Shown here: positions 6,080 through 13,008 of the stretch, piece after piece | Layout of the letters: every line of letters begins with the position of its first letter | Numbering within the stretch: position 1 is the first letter of the stretch | Source: Bacillota bacterium | GTDB taxonomy: Bacteria > Bacillota > Clostridia > Acetivibrionales > DSM-1351 | DNA: 14,588 nucleotides | Assembly: GCA_023397905.1 (NCBI GenBank) | Contig: JAEWSZ010000130.1 | Span: forward strand, 1-14,588 | Direction: 5' to 3' | Position numbers and translations under genes: made by a program | Notes under the pieces: generated by a model | What the model was told of the DNA's origin: nothing | The model's input: only the letters and a program-made list of their open reading frames with translations | Database searches by the model: none

Positions 6080-6243
6080 CTGAATTCTGCTTTTAAGGTT
6101 TTATCCTGAATCCGGGCTTCAGCCTTTTGGTTTTATTCTGAACTACTGAACTCCTGACTTCCGAATTCCGCCTTTCCGACTTCATTCTGAATACTGAATC
6201 CTGGCTACTGGATTCTGCCTTTGCTCCCCTCCTATACTTCTGC
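6080..6243 (-). repeat. Degenerate intergenic repeat, patch C (inverted)
   Basis: The same word family as patches A and B, read on the opposite strand. GGCGGAATTC is the complement of 6163-6172. GCAGAATTCA is the complement of 6081-6090. GGATAAAACCTTAAAAGCAGAA is represented at 6085-6106, and AGAAGTATAG is the complement of 6232-6241 (identical to 3131-3140). On the + strand it reads as many CTGAATC/ACTGAACTCC-like words. Non-coding, in the spacer between the divergent small gene and mutS2; with the two promoters it accounts for this gap. Confidence 0.55.
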
Positions 6244-6252
6244 CTGCCGCTA

Positions 6253-6261
6253 TGCTATAAT
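6253..6261 (+). promoter_or_regulatory. Extended -10 promoter of mutS2
   Basis: TGCTATAAT is a perfect -10 hexamer (6256-6261) with an extended TG. It lies immediately after repeat patch C and about 48 bases before the mutS2 start codon. No strong -35 hexamer is seen at the matching distance. Confidence 0.55.
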
Positions 6262-6308
6262 TAAAATGTTTGTTTTGTGACAAAGTTAATGGAGGAAATA
6301 GATTTATA

Positions 6309-8687
6309 ATGAACGATAAAACTCTCAGAGTGCTTGAATTTGATAAAATTATAGATAAATTGAGAAGCCTGACCGCATCCGAGCTGGGAAGGGAACTTGT
6401 GGATGAACTTGTTCCCCAGACTGACTTCAATACGGTGGAAGGAATGCTGGCGGAAACCGATGCCGGCGTGGGCTGCATAGTGCGCCGCGGTTCGCCGCCC
6501 ATGGGAGGGATCAGCGACATAAGGCCAGGCCTGAAACGTCTGGATATGGGCGGAATCCTCAATCCGGGAGAGCTTCTGAAAATAGGCGGAGTGCTGCGGG
6601 CGGCCAGAAGGCTCAAGGGCTATGTGGGCGATAAGCTGGATGAAAATAAGGAGAATACGGTGGCAGAACTGATCTCCTGCCTGGAATCAAATTTGCGGCT
6701 TGAACAGAAAATTGACAGCTGCATCATCAGCGAAGAGGAGATTGCCGACAACGCCAGTCCGGCCCTCAGCACCGTCAGACGCCAGATAAAGGAGCAGCAG
6801 GCCTCCATAAAGGAAAAGCTGAACAGCCTGATCCGGTCAACAAAATACCAGAAATATATTCAGGAATCGGTTGTCACCATCAGAGGAGACCGGTATGTGG
6901 TACCTGTAAAACAGGAGCACCGGAATGAGATCCCTGGATTGGTGCATGATTCCTCTTCCAGCGGAGCGACGCTTTTTGTTGAGCCAATGGCGGTAGTCGA
7001 AGCCAACAATGCCATAAAGCAGCTTAAAATAAAAGAGCAGGCTGAAATAGACAGGATACTTGCCGAGCTTTCGCAGGACGCTTCTCTGCTGCTGCCGCAG
7101 CTGAATTCAAACATGAGTATTATGGCAAGGCTTGATTTTATTTTTGCAAAAGCAAAGCTGTCTGCCGACTATAACTGTGTTTGCCCCAGGATCAATCAAG
7201 AGGGAAAAATCACCATCAAAAAAGGCAGGCATCCCCTGCTTGACCCTAAAACAGTGGTGCCCATCGATTTCTGGATAGGCGATAAATTCAGTTCCCTTAT
7301 AGTAACGGGTCCCAACACGGGAGGAAAAACGGTATCCTTAAAAACGGTGGGGCTGTTCACCCTGATGATTCAGAGCGGGCTTCATGTGCCTGCCAATGAT
7401 GGCACGGAGATGAGCGTGTTTGAAAAGGTGTACGCCGATATAGGCGACGAACAGAGCATAGAGCAGAGCCTGAGCACCTTTTCCTCCCATATGAAAAATA
7501 TTGTCGACATCCTTAAAAATGTCAACGGCAGGTCGCTTGTAATGTTTGACGAGCTTGGGGCGGGAACAGACCCCACAGAGGGCGCCGCCCTGGCAATGGC
7601 AATACTGGAGTGCCTGCATCAGATGGGCGCCACAACACTGGCCACCACCCATTACAGCGAGCTCAAGGTATATGCCATATCTACGGCCGGGGTGGAAAAC
7701 GCCTCCTGCGAATTTGATGTGGAAACTCTGAGACCGACCTATAGATTGCTGATAGGAGTTCCGGGAAAGAGCAACGCTTTTGCCATATCAAAGAGACTGG
7801 GCCTGACGGACGATATCATTGAAAGATCAAAGGAATTCCTGTCCCAGGAGGACATCAGGTTTGAGGACATACTCCTGAGTATTGAGAAAAACCGCAGCGA
7901 GGCCGAAAAGGAAAAAATGAGGGCTGAAAGTTACAGAATGGAGGCCGAGAGGCTGAAGCGGGATCTGGAGGAGCAGAAGAGCAGGCTTGCCGCCCAAAAG
8001 GAAAATGAGCTCCGGAAGGCAAGGGAAGAGGCCAGAAGAATACTCACGGATTCCAAAAGGCAGGCAGAGGAACTGGTCTCCGAGATGAAAAGGCTTGCCA
8101 AGGAGCAGGAAGAGGCGGAAGTCAGAAGGCAGACAGAAGAACTGCGGCAGAAGCTAAACAGGAGTATCAGCAGTCTTGACGATTCCCTGGTTGAATCCAT
8201 TATACCAAAGCAGGGCCTGGTCAAGCCTCCACAGAATTTAAAGCCGGGAGATACGGTGCTGATTGTGAATCTTAATCAAAGGGGAAACGTGCTGTCAGTT
8301 CCCGATAAAAACGGCGAAGTACAGGTTCAGGCCGGAATAATCAAGATAAACGTACATCTTTCAAATCTGAAACTGGTGGATGAACAAAAGCAGCAGATAC
8401 AGAAGACCGGCATGGGAAAAATCGGAGTATCAAAAGCCAGGAGCATGTCGTCGGAGATAGATCTCCGTGGAATGCTGCTGGACGAGGCCACAGATGCCGT
8501 GGACAAATATCTGGACGATGCCAGTATCGCCGGAATGGGGGAGGTAACTCTCATTCACGGAAAGGGCACAGGCGCCTTGAGAGCCGGTTTGCAGCAGCAC
8601 TTGAAGCATCACCCCCATGTGAAGGCCTTCAGACTGGGCAAGCTGGGAGAGGGCGAAACCGGCGTCACTGTGGTGGAGATGAAGTAG
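6309..8687 (+). CDS. mutS2: Endonuclease MutS2 / ribosome-rescue ATPase
   Basis: A 792-residue protein, the normal size for MutS2. It lacks the MutS mismatch-recognition domain and starts at the core/clamp region (MNDKTLRVLEFDKIIDKL). The ABC-type ATPase has Walker A GPNTGGKT at 334-341 and Walker B/signature DELGAGTDP from D414. A highly charged coiled coil spans about 515-640, then a KOW-like segment from about 643 (LKPGDTVLIVN). The C-terminal Smr domain has the DLRG box at D718 and HGKGTGALR at H750. MutS2 suppresses recombination and, in Bacillus subtilis, is reported to act on collided ribosomes. I chose ATG 6309 by the conserved N-terminus. GGAGG (6291-6295) lies 13 bases upstream, an unusually long spacing. 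An in-frame ATG at 6270 would place this Shine-Dalgarno inside the coding region. Monocistronic or first in its unit. Confidence 0.96.
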   Translation: MNDKTLRVLEFDKIIDKLRSLTASELGRELVDELVPQTDFNTVEGMLAETDAGVGCIVRRGSPPMGGISDIRPGLKRLDMGGILNPGELLKIGGVLRAARRLKGYVGDKLDENKENTVAELISCLESNLRLEQKIDSCIISEEEIADNASPALSTVRRQIKEQQASIKEKLNSLIRSTKYQKYIQESVVTIRGDRYVVPVKQEHRNEIPGLVHDSSSSGATLFVEPMAVVEANNAIKQLKIKEQAEIDRILAELSQDASLLLPQLNSNMSIMARLDFIFAKAKLSADYNCVCPRINQEGKITIKKGRHPLLDPKTVVPIDFWIGDKFSSLIVTGPNTGGKTVSLKTVGLFTLMIQSGLHVPANDGTEMSVFEKVYADIGDEQSIEQSLSTFSSHMKNIVDILKNVNGRSLVMFDELGAGTDPTEGAALAMAILECLHQMGATTLATTHYSELKVYAISTAGVENASCEFDVETLRPTYRLLIGVPGKSNAFAISKRLGLTDDIIERSKEFLSQEDIRFEDILLSIEKNRSEAEKEKMRAESYRMEAERLKRDLEEQKSRLAAQKENELRKAREEARRILTDSKRQAEELVSEMKRLAKEQEEAEVRRQTEELRQKLNRSISSLDDSLVESIIPKQGLVKPPQNLKPGDTVLIVNLNQRGNVLSVPDKNGEVQVQAGIIKINVHLSNLKLVDEQKQQIQKTGMGKIGVSKARSMSSEIDLRGMLLDEATDAVDKYLDDASIAGMGEVTLIHGKGTGALRAGLQQHLKHHPHVKAFRLGKLGEGETGVTVVEMK

Positions 8688-8759
8688 CGCTGGGCTATTT
8701 GACCAAAAAGATATTAAAAAACATATCAATCATTGTTAACTCATGAGGGATTTAAAAGG

Positions 8760-8788
8760 TTGACATTTTAAGCCGGTTAAATTAGAAT
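8760..8788 (+). promoter_or_regulatory. Strong sigma-A promoter upstream of typA
   Basis: Perfect TTGACA (8760-8765), a 17-base spacer and TAGAAT (8783-8788, 5/6) make the best promoter in the window. Transcription should start near 8795, about 195 bases before the typA start codon, leaving a long leader that contains a terminator-like hairpin. Confidence 0.75.
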
Positions 8789-8805
8789 TATTAGTGGCTT
8801 TTATG

Positions 8806-8876
8806 AAGTCAATTACGGTTGAAGCCGTACTTAAGCTACCGGCCTCTATCTGACAGTAATTGGCTTTTTATATTTT
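8806..8876 (+). terminator. Candidate attenuator/terminator in the typA leader
   Basis: AAGTCAATTAC (8806-8816) pairs with GTAATTGGCTT (8856-8866) over 11 bp with one wobble. It closes a 39-base loop that holds a smaller ACGG/CCGT hairpin (8815-8818 with 8825-8828). TTTTT at 8865-8869 and ATATTTT follow. It starts only about 11 bases after the predicted transcription start. The unit is therefore either a leader attenuator of typA or a short, roughly 80-base RNA. A 16-codon open frame (ATG 8803 to TGA 8853) fills the 5' arm and loop but has no clear ribosome binding site. The remaining 8877-8976 is AT-rich and shows nothing else. Confidence 0.45.
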
Positions 8877-8989
8877 GGCAGTGTAATCGGTATTATAAAA
8901 TGTATATAAGTATGTAAAATGTATTGAATGTATATTTGAATAATAGATGATTCTTAAATTAAATTTGAAGCATATGAAGGAGAATTTTT

Positions 8990-10810
8990 GTGGATACCAG
9001 ACAGGATATAAGAAATATTGCGATAATAGCGCACGTTGACCATGGCAAAACAACTCTTGTTGACGCCATGCTCAGGCAGAGCGGTATTTTCAGAGAAAAT
9101 GAAGCTGTTGCGGAAAGAGTTATGGACTCGAACGATCTTGAAAAAGAGAGAGGTATCACCATACTCGCAAAAAATACGGCGGTTAATTATAACGGCATAA
9201 AGATCAACATTGTGGATACGCCCGGACATGCCGATTTCGGAGGAGAAGTCGAGCGCGTTCTGAAAATGGTCGACGGCGTGCTTTTGCTGGTAGATGCCTT
9301 TGAAGGCTCAATGCCGCAGACCAGGTTTGTTTTAAAGAAGGCACTTTCATTGAACCTCAAACCGATTGTTGTTGTAAATAAGATCGACAGGCCGGAAGCA
9401 AGGCCGGATGAAGTCGTGGATGAGATAATAGAGCTTTTCATTGAGCTGGGAGCGGATGACGACCAGTTGGAATTCCCGGTGGTGTACGCTTCCTCAAGAG
9501 AGGGCTTCGCCGTTTGTGACCTGGGCGGGGAGAGAAAGGATCTGAAACCCTTATTTGATATGATAATCGACAAGGTTCCAGCTCCCAGGGGCGAACTGGA
9601 CGGTACCCTCCAGCTGCTGGTTTCCAATATTGACTATGATGAATATGTGGGAAGAATCGCCATAGGCAGAATTGAAAGGGGTTCCGTGAAGGTGGGGCAG
9701 CAGGCCATTATCTGCAAAAAGGAAGGCGACACCTTAAGTGCGAGAATCACAAAGCTGTACTGCTATGAGGGCCTGAAGCGTATCGATGCCGGTGAGGCCA
9801 AGGTGGGCGACATTGTGGCCGTCTCAGGTGTGGGCGACGTAACCATAGGAGATACCATATGCGAGGCGGGCGCACCTGATCCTCTGCCTTTTGTGGCCAT
9901 AGACGAGCCAACTCTTTCAATGACCTTCAGTGTCAACAACAGTCCATTTGCAGGAAGAGAGGGTACTTTTGTAACTTCCAGGCATTTGAGAGACAGGCTG
10001 TTCAAGGAATTGGAGACAAATGTAAGCCTGCGGGTTGAGGAGACAGATTCGGCGGATTCCTTCAAGGTTTCAGGCAGAGGTGAGCTGCATCTTTCCATAC
10101 TGATAGAGACCATGAGAAGGCAGGGGTACGAATTCCAGGTTTCAAAACCCACTGTTATAAATAAGGAAATTGACGGGGAAATAATGGAGCCCATCGAGTA
10201 CCTTATGATAGATGTTCCGGAAGAATATATGGGCGTGGTAATGGAAAAGCTGGGCCAGAGAAAGTCCGAAATGGTCAATATGACTTCTGCAAACCAGGGA
10301 TATATGAGACTTGAATTCAAAATACCTGCGAGAGGTTTGATCGGATACAGATCTGAGCTTTTGACCGATACCAAGGGAAACGGGATAATGAATCACATTT
10401 TCCACGGCTATGAACCCTTCAAGGGCGATATTGCAACAAGGCAGAGAGGTTCTCTGGTTGCGTGGGAAGACGGAGAAGCGGTAACCTATGGGCTTTACAA
10501 TGCCCAGGAAAGGGGCACGCTTTTCATTATGGCCGGCACAAAGGTATACGAAGGCATGATAGTTGGAGAGAATGCCAGATATGATGATCTGGTGGTAAAT
10601 GTATGCAAAAAGAAGCATGTTACCAATATGAGGGCTTCCGGTTCCGACGAAGCGCTCAGGCTGACACCTCCCACAGTTCTCAGCCTGGAACAGGCCCTGG
10701 AATTTATTGCCGACGATGAACTGGTGGAGATGACGCCCAAGAATATACGCCTCAGAAAGCGGATTCTGGACACTGAGAGCAGAGCAAAAGCCAGAAGCAA
10801 GCTGAGCTGA
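8990..10810 (+). CDS. typA: Translational GTPase TypA/BipA
   Basis: A 606-residue ribosome-binding GTPase of the EF-G-like family, involved in 50S assembly and stress or low-temperature adaptation. GTPase motifs are intact: G1 AHVDHGKTT (14-22), G2 RGITI (54-58), G3 DTPGH (77-81), G4 NKID (130-133). A beta-barrel domain II, EF-G domain III/V-like modules and the BipA-specific C-terminal domain follow (ENARYDDLVVNVCKKKHVTNMR, then LTPPTVLSLEQALEFIADDELVEMTPKNIRLRKR). There is no EF-G domain IV, as expected for BipA. The start is GTG 8990, with AAGGAGA (8977-8983) 6 bases upstream. It is transcribed from the strong promoter at 8760 through a long leader. No clear terminator follows it, and mltG has its own promoter. 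Confidence 0.97.
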   Translation: MDTRQDIRNIAIIAHVDHGKTTLVDAMLRQSGIFRENEAVAERVMDSNDLEKERGITILAKNTAVNYNGIKINIVDTPGHADFGGEVERVLKMVDGVLLLVDAFEGSMPQTRFVLKKALSLNLKPIVVVNKIDRPEARPDEVVDEIIELFIELGADDDQLEFPVVYASSREGFAVCDLGGERKDLKPLFDMIIDKVPAPRGELDGTLQLLVSNIDYDEYVGRIAIGRIERGSVKVGQQAIICKKEGDTLSARITKLYCYEGLKRIDAGEAKVGDIVAVSGVGDVTIGDTICEAGAPDPLPFVAIDEPTLSMTFSVNNSPFAGREGTFVTSRHLRDRLFKELETNVSLRVEETDSADSFKVSGRGELHLSILIETMRRQGYEFQVSKPTVINKEIDGEIMEPIEYLMIDVPEEYMGVVMEKLGQRKSEMVNMTSANQGYMRLEFKIPARGLIGYRSELLTDTKGNGIMNHIFHGYEPFKGDIATRQRGSLVAWEDGEAVTYGLYNAQERGTLFIMAGTKVYEGMIVGENARYDDLVVNVCKKKHVTNMRASGSDEALRLTPPTVLSLEQALEFIADDELVEMTPKNIRLRKRILDTESRAKARSKLS

Positions 10811-10813
10811 TTC

Positions 10814-10842
10814 TGGACAAATTGAAAAAAGAATATTATAGT
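10814..10842 (+). promoter_or_regulatory. Sigma-A-type promoter of mltG
   Basis: TGGACA (10814-10819, 5/6) and TATAGT (10837-10842, 5/6) are separated by exactly 17 bases, beginning 4 bases after the typA stop codon. Transcription would start near 10849, 56 bases before the mltG start. Confidence 0.6.
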
Positions 10843-10904
10843 ATTAGTTATAGATGTGCCCGCTTGTGCAATGCTTTTGATTTTTAGATTGGAGTAGTAT
10901 ATTG

Positions 10905-12185
10905 ATGAGTAGAAAATTGAAAGTTGGATTATTAGGGATTTCGTCAGTTATTATAGGTATATTTTTATCGGTGCCCAACATAATGAGTTATGTGGGAACA
11001 CTGTTAAAAGGCTATGAGGCTGAATACGGATTGCTGAACGCTTTTCTGACAATACTGGGTTTGACGCTGGTGTTTTTCGGAATATTTATAATTTCAGCCG
11101 GATTAAAAAGATTGGCGTTTATGTTTACCGCTTTTCTTGTGTTCGTATTTATTTTTTCTATAGGCTCAATATATTCCTACAGGAGCACAATGGGTTCTGA
11201 AAAGGACAATGAAGTAAAGCAGGAAGTAAAAATACCGGCTACGGACGATGGCGCGATCCTTGTGGAAATCCCCATGGGATCGGACACGACCAAGATTGCT
11301 GAAATTCTCAGCCAGCAGGGGATAATAGGCAGGGCGCAGATATTTAAGCTGGTTTCAAAGCTAAACGGTTTTGACGGCAGGTACCAGGCTGGTACTCATG
11401 TTCTCAAAAAGGGTCTGGACCTGGACACAGTTATGACCATACTGACAGAAAAACCCGAAAGCCGTAAGATTACAATTCCCGAAGGTCTGACTTATAAACA
11501 GATAGTACAGACTTTTGCGAAAAAAGGTCTTGCGGTAGAGGATAAATTTAATTCGGCAATGAAATACGGCAGTTACAATTTTGATTTTGTAAAGCAGATC
11601 AAAAGTGTAAATAACCGGGAATTCAAGCTGGAAGGATATCTGTTCCCGGATACCTATGAGTTTGCCATGAATGCCGATGAAAAGACAATAATTCAAAAAA
11701 TGCTGGAAAATTTCAATAACAAGATTACCAAGGAGCATTACAAGCGCGCCCAGGAACTCGGTATGACCATGGACCAGGTTATCACCCTTGCGTCCATAAT
11801 CGAAAAAGAGGCCAACAACACTCATGACAGAAGACTGGTATCGGCTGTATTCCACAACCGTTTGAAGGATAAGGACAAGAATATGAGGAAGCTTGAGTCC
11901 TGCGCCACCCTCCAGTATATATTCCTCAATACCGAGGGGAAGGTACACCAGCTGATCACCTATGACGATACCAAAGTTGACAGCCCGTATAATACTTATG
12001 TTAATCAGGGGCTTCCGCCGGGACCTATATGTTCGCCGGGTATGGACTCAATAAATGCTGCGCTGTATCCGGATGAGGATACCGACTACAAGTTCTTCCT
12101 ATCCACGGCTGACGGCACCACAAAGTTCTCGAAAACCTATGCGGAACACTTGAAAGCCATGAAGGAATACGGCCTGGCCAAATAA
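10905..12185 (+). CDS. mltG: Endolytic transglycosylase MltG (YceG-like)
   Basis: A 426-residue membrane-anchored lytic transglycosylase that cleaves nascent peptidoglycan strands and limits glycan chain length. The extracellular part begins with a LysM-like region (about 115-185: ILVEIPMGSDTTKIAEILSQ...). The YceG catalytic domain follows, with conserved EGYLFPDTYEF, then ASIIEKEA with E300/E302 (the EKE motif that holds the catalytic Glu), LESCATLQY, SPYNTYVNQGLPPGPICSPG and FFLSTADGTTKFSKTYAEH. Unusually, the N-terminus has three hydrophobic segments (about 6-28, 43-66, 70-92) rather than one. I start at ATG 10905, with GGAG 10 bases upstream (10891-10894); the TTG just before it is less likely. 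Own promoter at 10814. Followed by a terminator and then trmR, matching the yrrL-yrrM-yrrO gene order of Bacillus subtilis. Confidence 0.93.
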   Translation: MSRKLKVGLLGISSVIIGIFLSVPNIMSYVGTLLKGYEAEYGLLNAFLTILGLTLVFFGIFIISAGLKRLAFMFTAFLVFVFIFSIGSIYSYRSTMGSEKDNEVKQEVKIPATDDGAILVEIPMGSDTTKIAEILSQQGIIGRAQIFKLVSKLNGFDGRYQAGTHVLKKGLDLDTVMTILTEKPESRKITIPEGLTYKQIVQTFAKKGLAVEDKFNSAMKYGSYNFDFVKQIKSVNNREFKLEGYLFPDTYEFAMNADEKTIIQKMLENFNNKITKEHYKRAQELGMTMDQVITLASIIEKEANNTHDRRLVSAVFHNRLKDKDKNMRKLESCATLQYIFLNTEGKVHQLITYDDTKVDSPYNTYVNQGLPPGPICSPGMDSINAALYPDEDTDYKFFLSTADGTTKFSKTYAEHLKAMKEYGLAK

Positions 12186-12268
12186 GGATAAATTGTCATG
12201 CCGTGTGGCTTTCGATGTTAACCTGTGCCAGCGGAAAGAAGTTCTTAATTTTATAATTGCAAAAATAA

Positions 12269-12299
12269 TGGGGTGGCGGAAATAGCCACCCTAATTTTA
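12269..12299 (+). terminator. Intrinsic terminator between mltG and trmR
   Basis: GGGTGGC (12271-12277) pairs with GCCACCC (12285-12291) around a GGAAATA loop, extended by one wobble and one A-T pair. TAATTTT follows. It lies about 85 bases after the mltG stop. The upstream flank AAAAATAAT makes it partly bidirectional. Confidence 0.65.
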
Positions 12300-12303
12300 A
12301 GTA

Positions 12304-12329
12304 CTGCCAGGCAAAATCGGCCTGGGCAG
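12304..12329 (+). promoter_or_regulatory. Hairpin in the trmR leader
   Basis: CTGCC-AGGC (12304-12312) pairs with GCCT-GGCAG (12320-12323 and 12325-12329), nine base pairs with one bulged G, loop AAAATCG. It lies just after the terminator at 12269 and 13 bases before the AGAGG ribosome binding site (12342-12346). No T-run follows, so it is not a terminator; it may shape the trmR 5' leader. Confidence 0.35.
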
Positions 12330-12354
12330 CATATGATGTCCAGAGGAAATAGAA

Positions 12355-13008
12355 ATGATCAACTACGAATATATCACAGAGTATATAAGAGCGACTATAA
12401 AGCCCAATGGCGGCCTTCTGGGAGAGCTTGAGGAATATGGGGCTGTAAATCACGTACCAATTATCCAGCCTGAAGTTGCAGCCCTGATGAAGGTCATAGG
12501 AAATATACGCCGTCCGGCCAGAATTTTAGAGGTGGGAACAGCCATAGGGTATTCCGCCATCCTGTTTTCGGGCTTTTTGCAAAAGAACGGAATAATCGAC
12601 ACTATTGAGCGGAATGAGCAGATGGTGGAGCTGGCGAGAAAAAACATAAAAACAGCGGGACTTCAGGATACCATTAATGTCATAGCAGGCGATGCCATTG
12701 AAGTTCTGGCGTGTCTTGACAAGACATACGATATGATATTTCTGGATGCCGCCAAGGGTCAGTACGGCGAGTTTCTGGAGCATAGCAGGCGAATGCTGGC
12801 GCCGGGAGGTTTGCTTGTATCGGACAATGTGCTGTACAAGGGAATGATCGCAACCGATGAGCTGGTGGTAAGGCGCAAGAAGACAATTGTGACCAGAATG
12901 AGGAGTTTTCTTGAAACACTTTGCAGGGATGAAAGCTTTGAAACAAGCATCATCCCCATTGGAGACGGCGTGGCTCTGAGCTACAGGAGGGATATGGAGA
13001 TTATATGA
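12355..13008 (+). CDS. trmR: tRNA 5-hydroxyuridine methyltransferase (O-methyltransferase family 3)
   Basis: A 217-residue class I SAM-dependent, metal-binding O-methyltransferase of the COMT-like family. SAM motif I is ILEVGTAIGYSA (E59-V-G-T-A-I-G65). The acidic end of the next strand is E85 (IDTIERN). The metal ligands are probably D131 (FLDAAKGQY) and D157-N158 (VSDNVLYKG). Size and sequence layout fit TrmR (YrrM), which methylates 5-hydroxyuridine at tRNA position 34 to 5-methoxyuridine in Gram-positive bacteria. The neighbourhood supports this: mltG upstream and a TrhP-type U32 protein directly downstream, overlapping by ATGA (13005-13008), as in Bacillus subtilis. The start is ATG 12355 with AGAGG (12342-12346) 8 bases upstream. 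Without the context, the specific substrate would not be readable from the sequence. Confidence 0.88.
   Translation: MINYEYITEYIRATIKPNGGLLGELEEYGAVNHVPIIQPEVAALMKVIGNIRRPARILEVGTAIGYSAILFSGFLQKNGIIDTIERNEQMVELARKNIKTAGLQDTINVIAGDAIEVLACLDKTYDMIFLDAAKGQYGEFLEHSRRMLAPGGLLVSDNVLYKGMIATDELVVRRKKTIVTRMRSFLETLCRDESFETSIIPIGDGVALSYRRDMEII

Noticed and set aside
3105..6243. Repeat patches as a CRISPR array or simple tandem repeats
   Set aside because: Copies are degenerate, of irregular spacing, spread over three separate spacers, and one patch is inverted. There are no cas genes.
8770..8802. AAGCC...GGCTTTT hairpin as a mutS2 terminator
   Set aside because: Only five base pairs with a 21-base loop, and it overlaps the typA promoter. 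It is too weak to call.
9763..10374. 203-codon - strand open frame across typA
   Set aside because: Antisense shadow of a strongly conserved gene. It is Ser/Thr-rich low-complexity, with no promoter or ribosome binding site.
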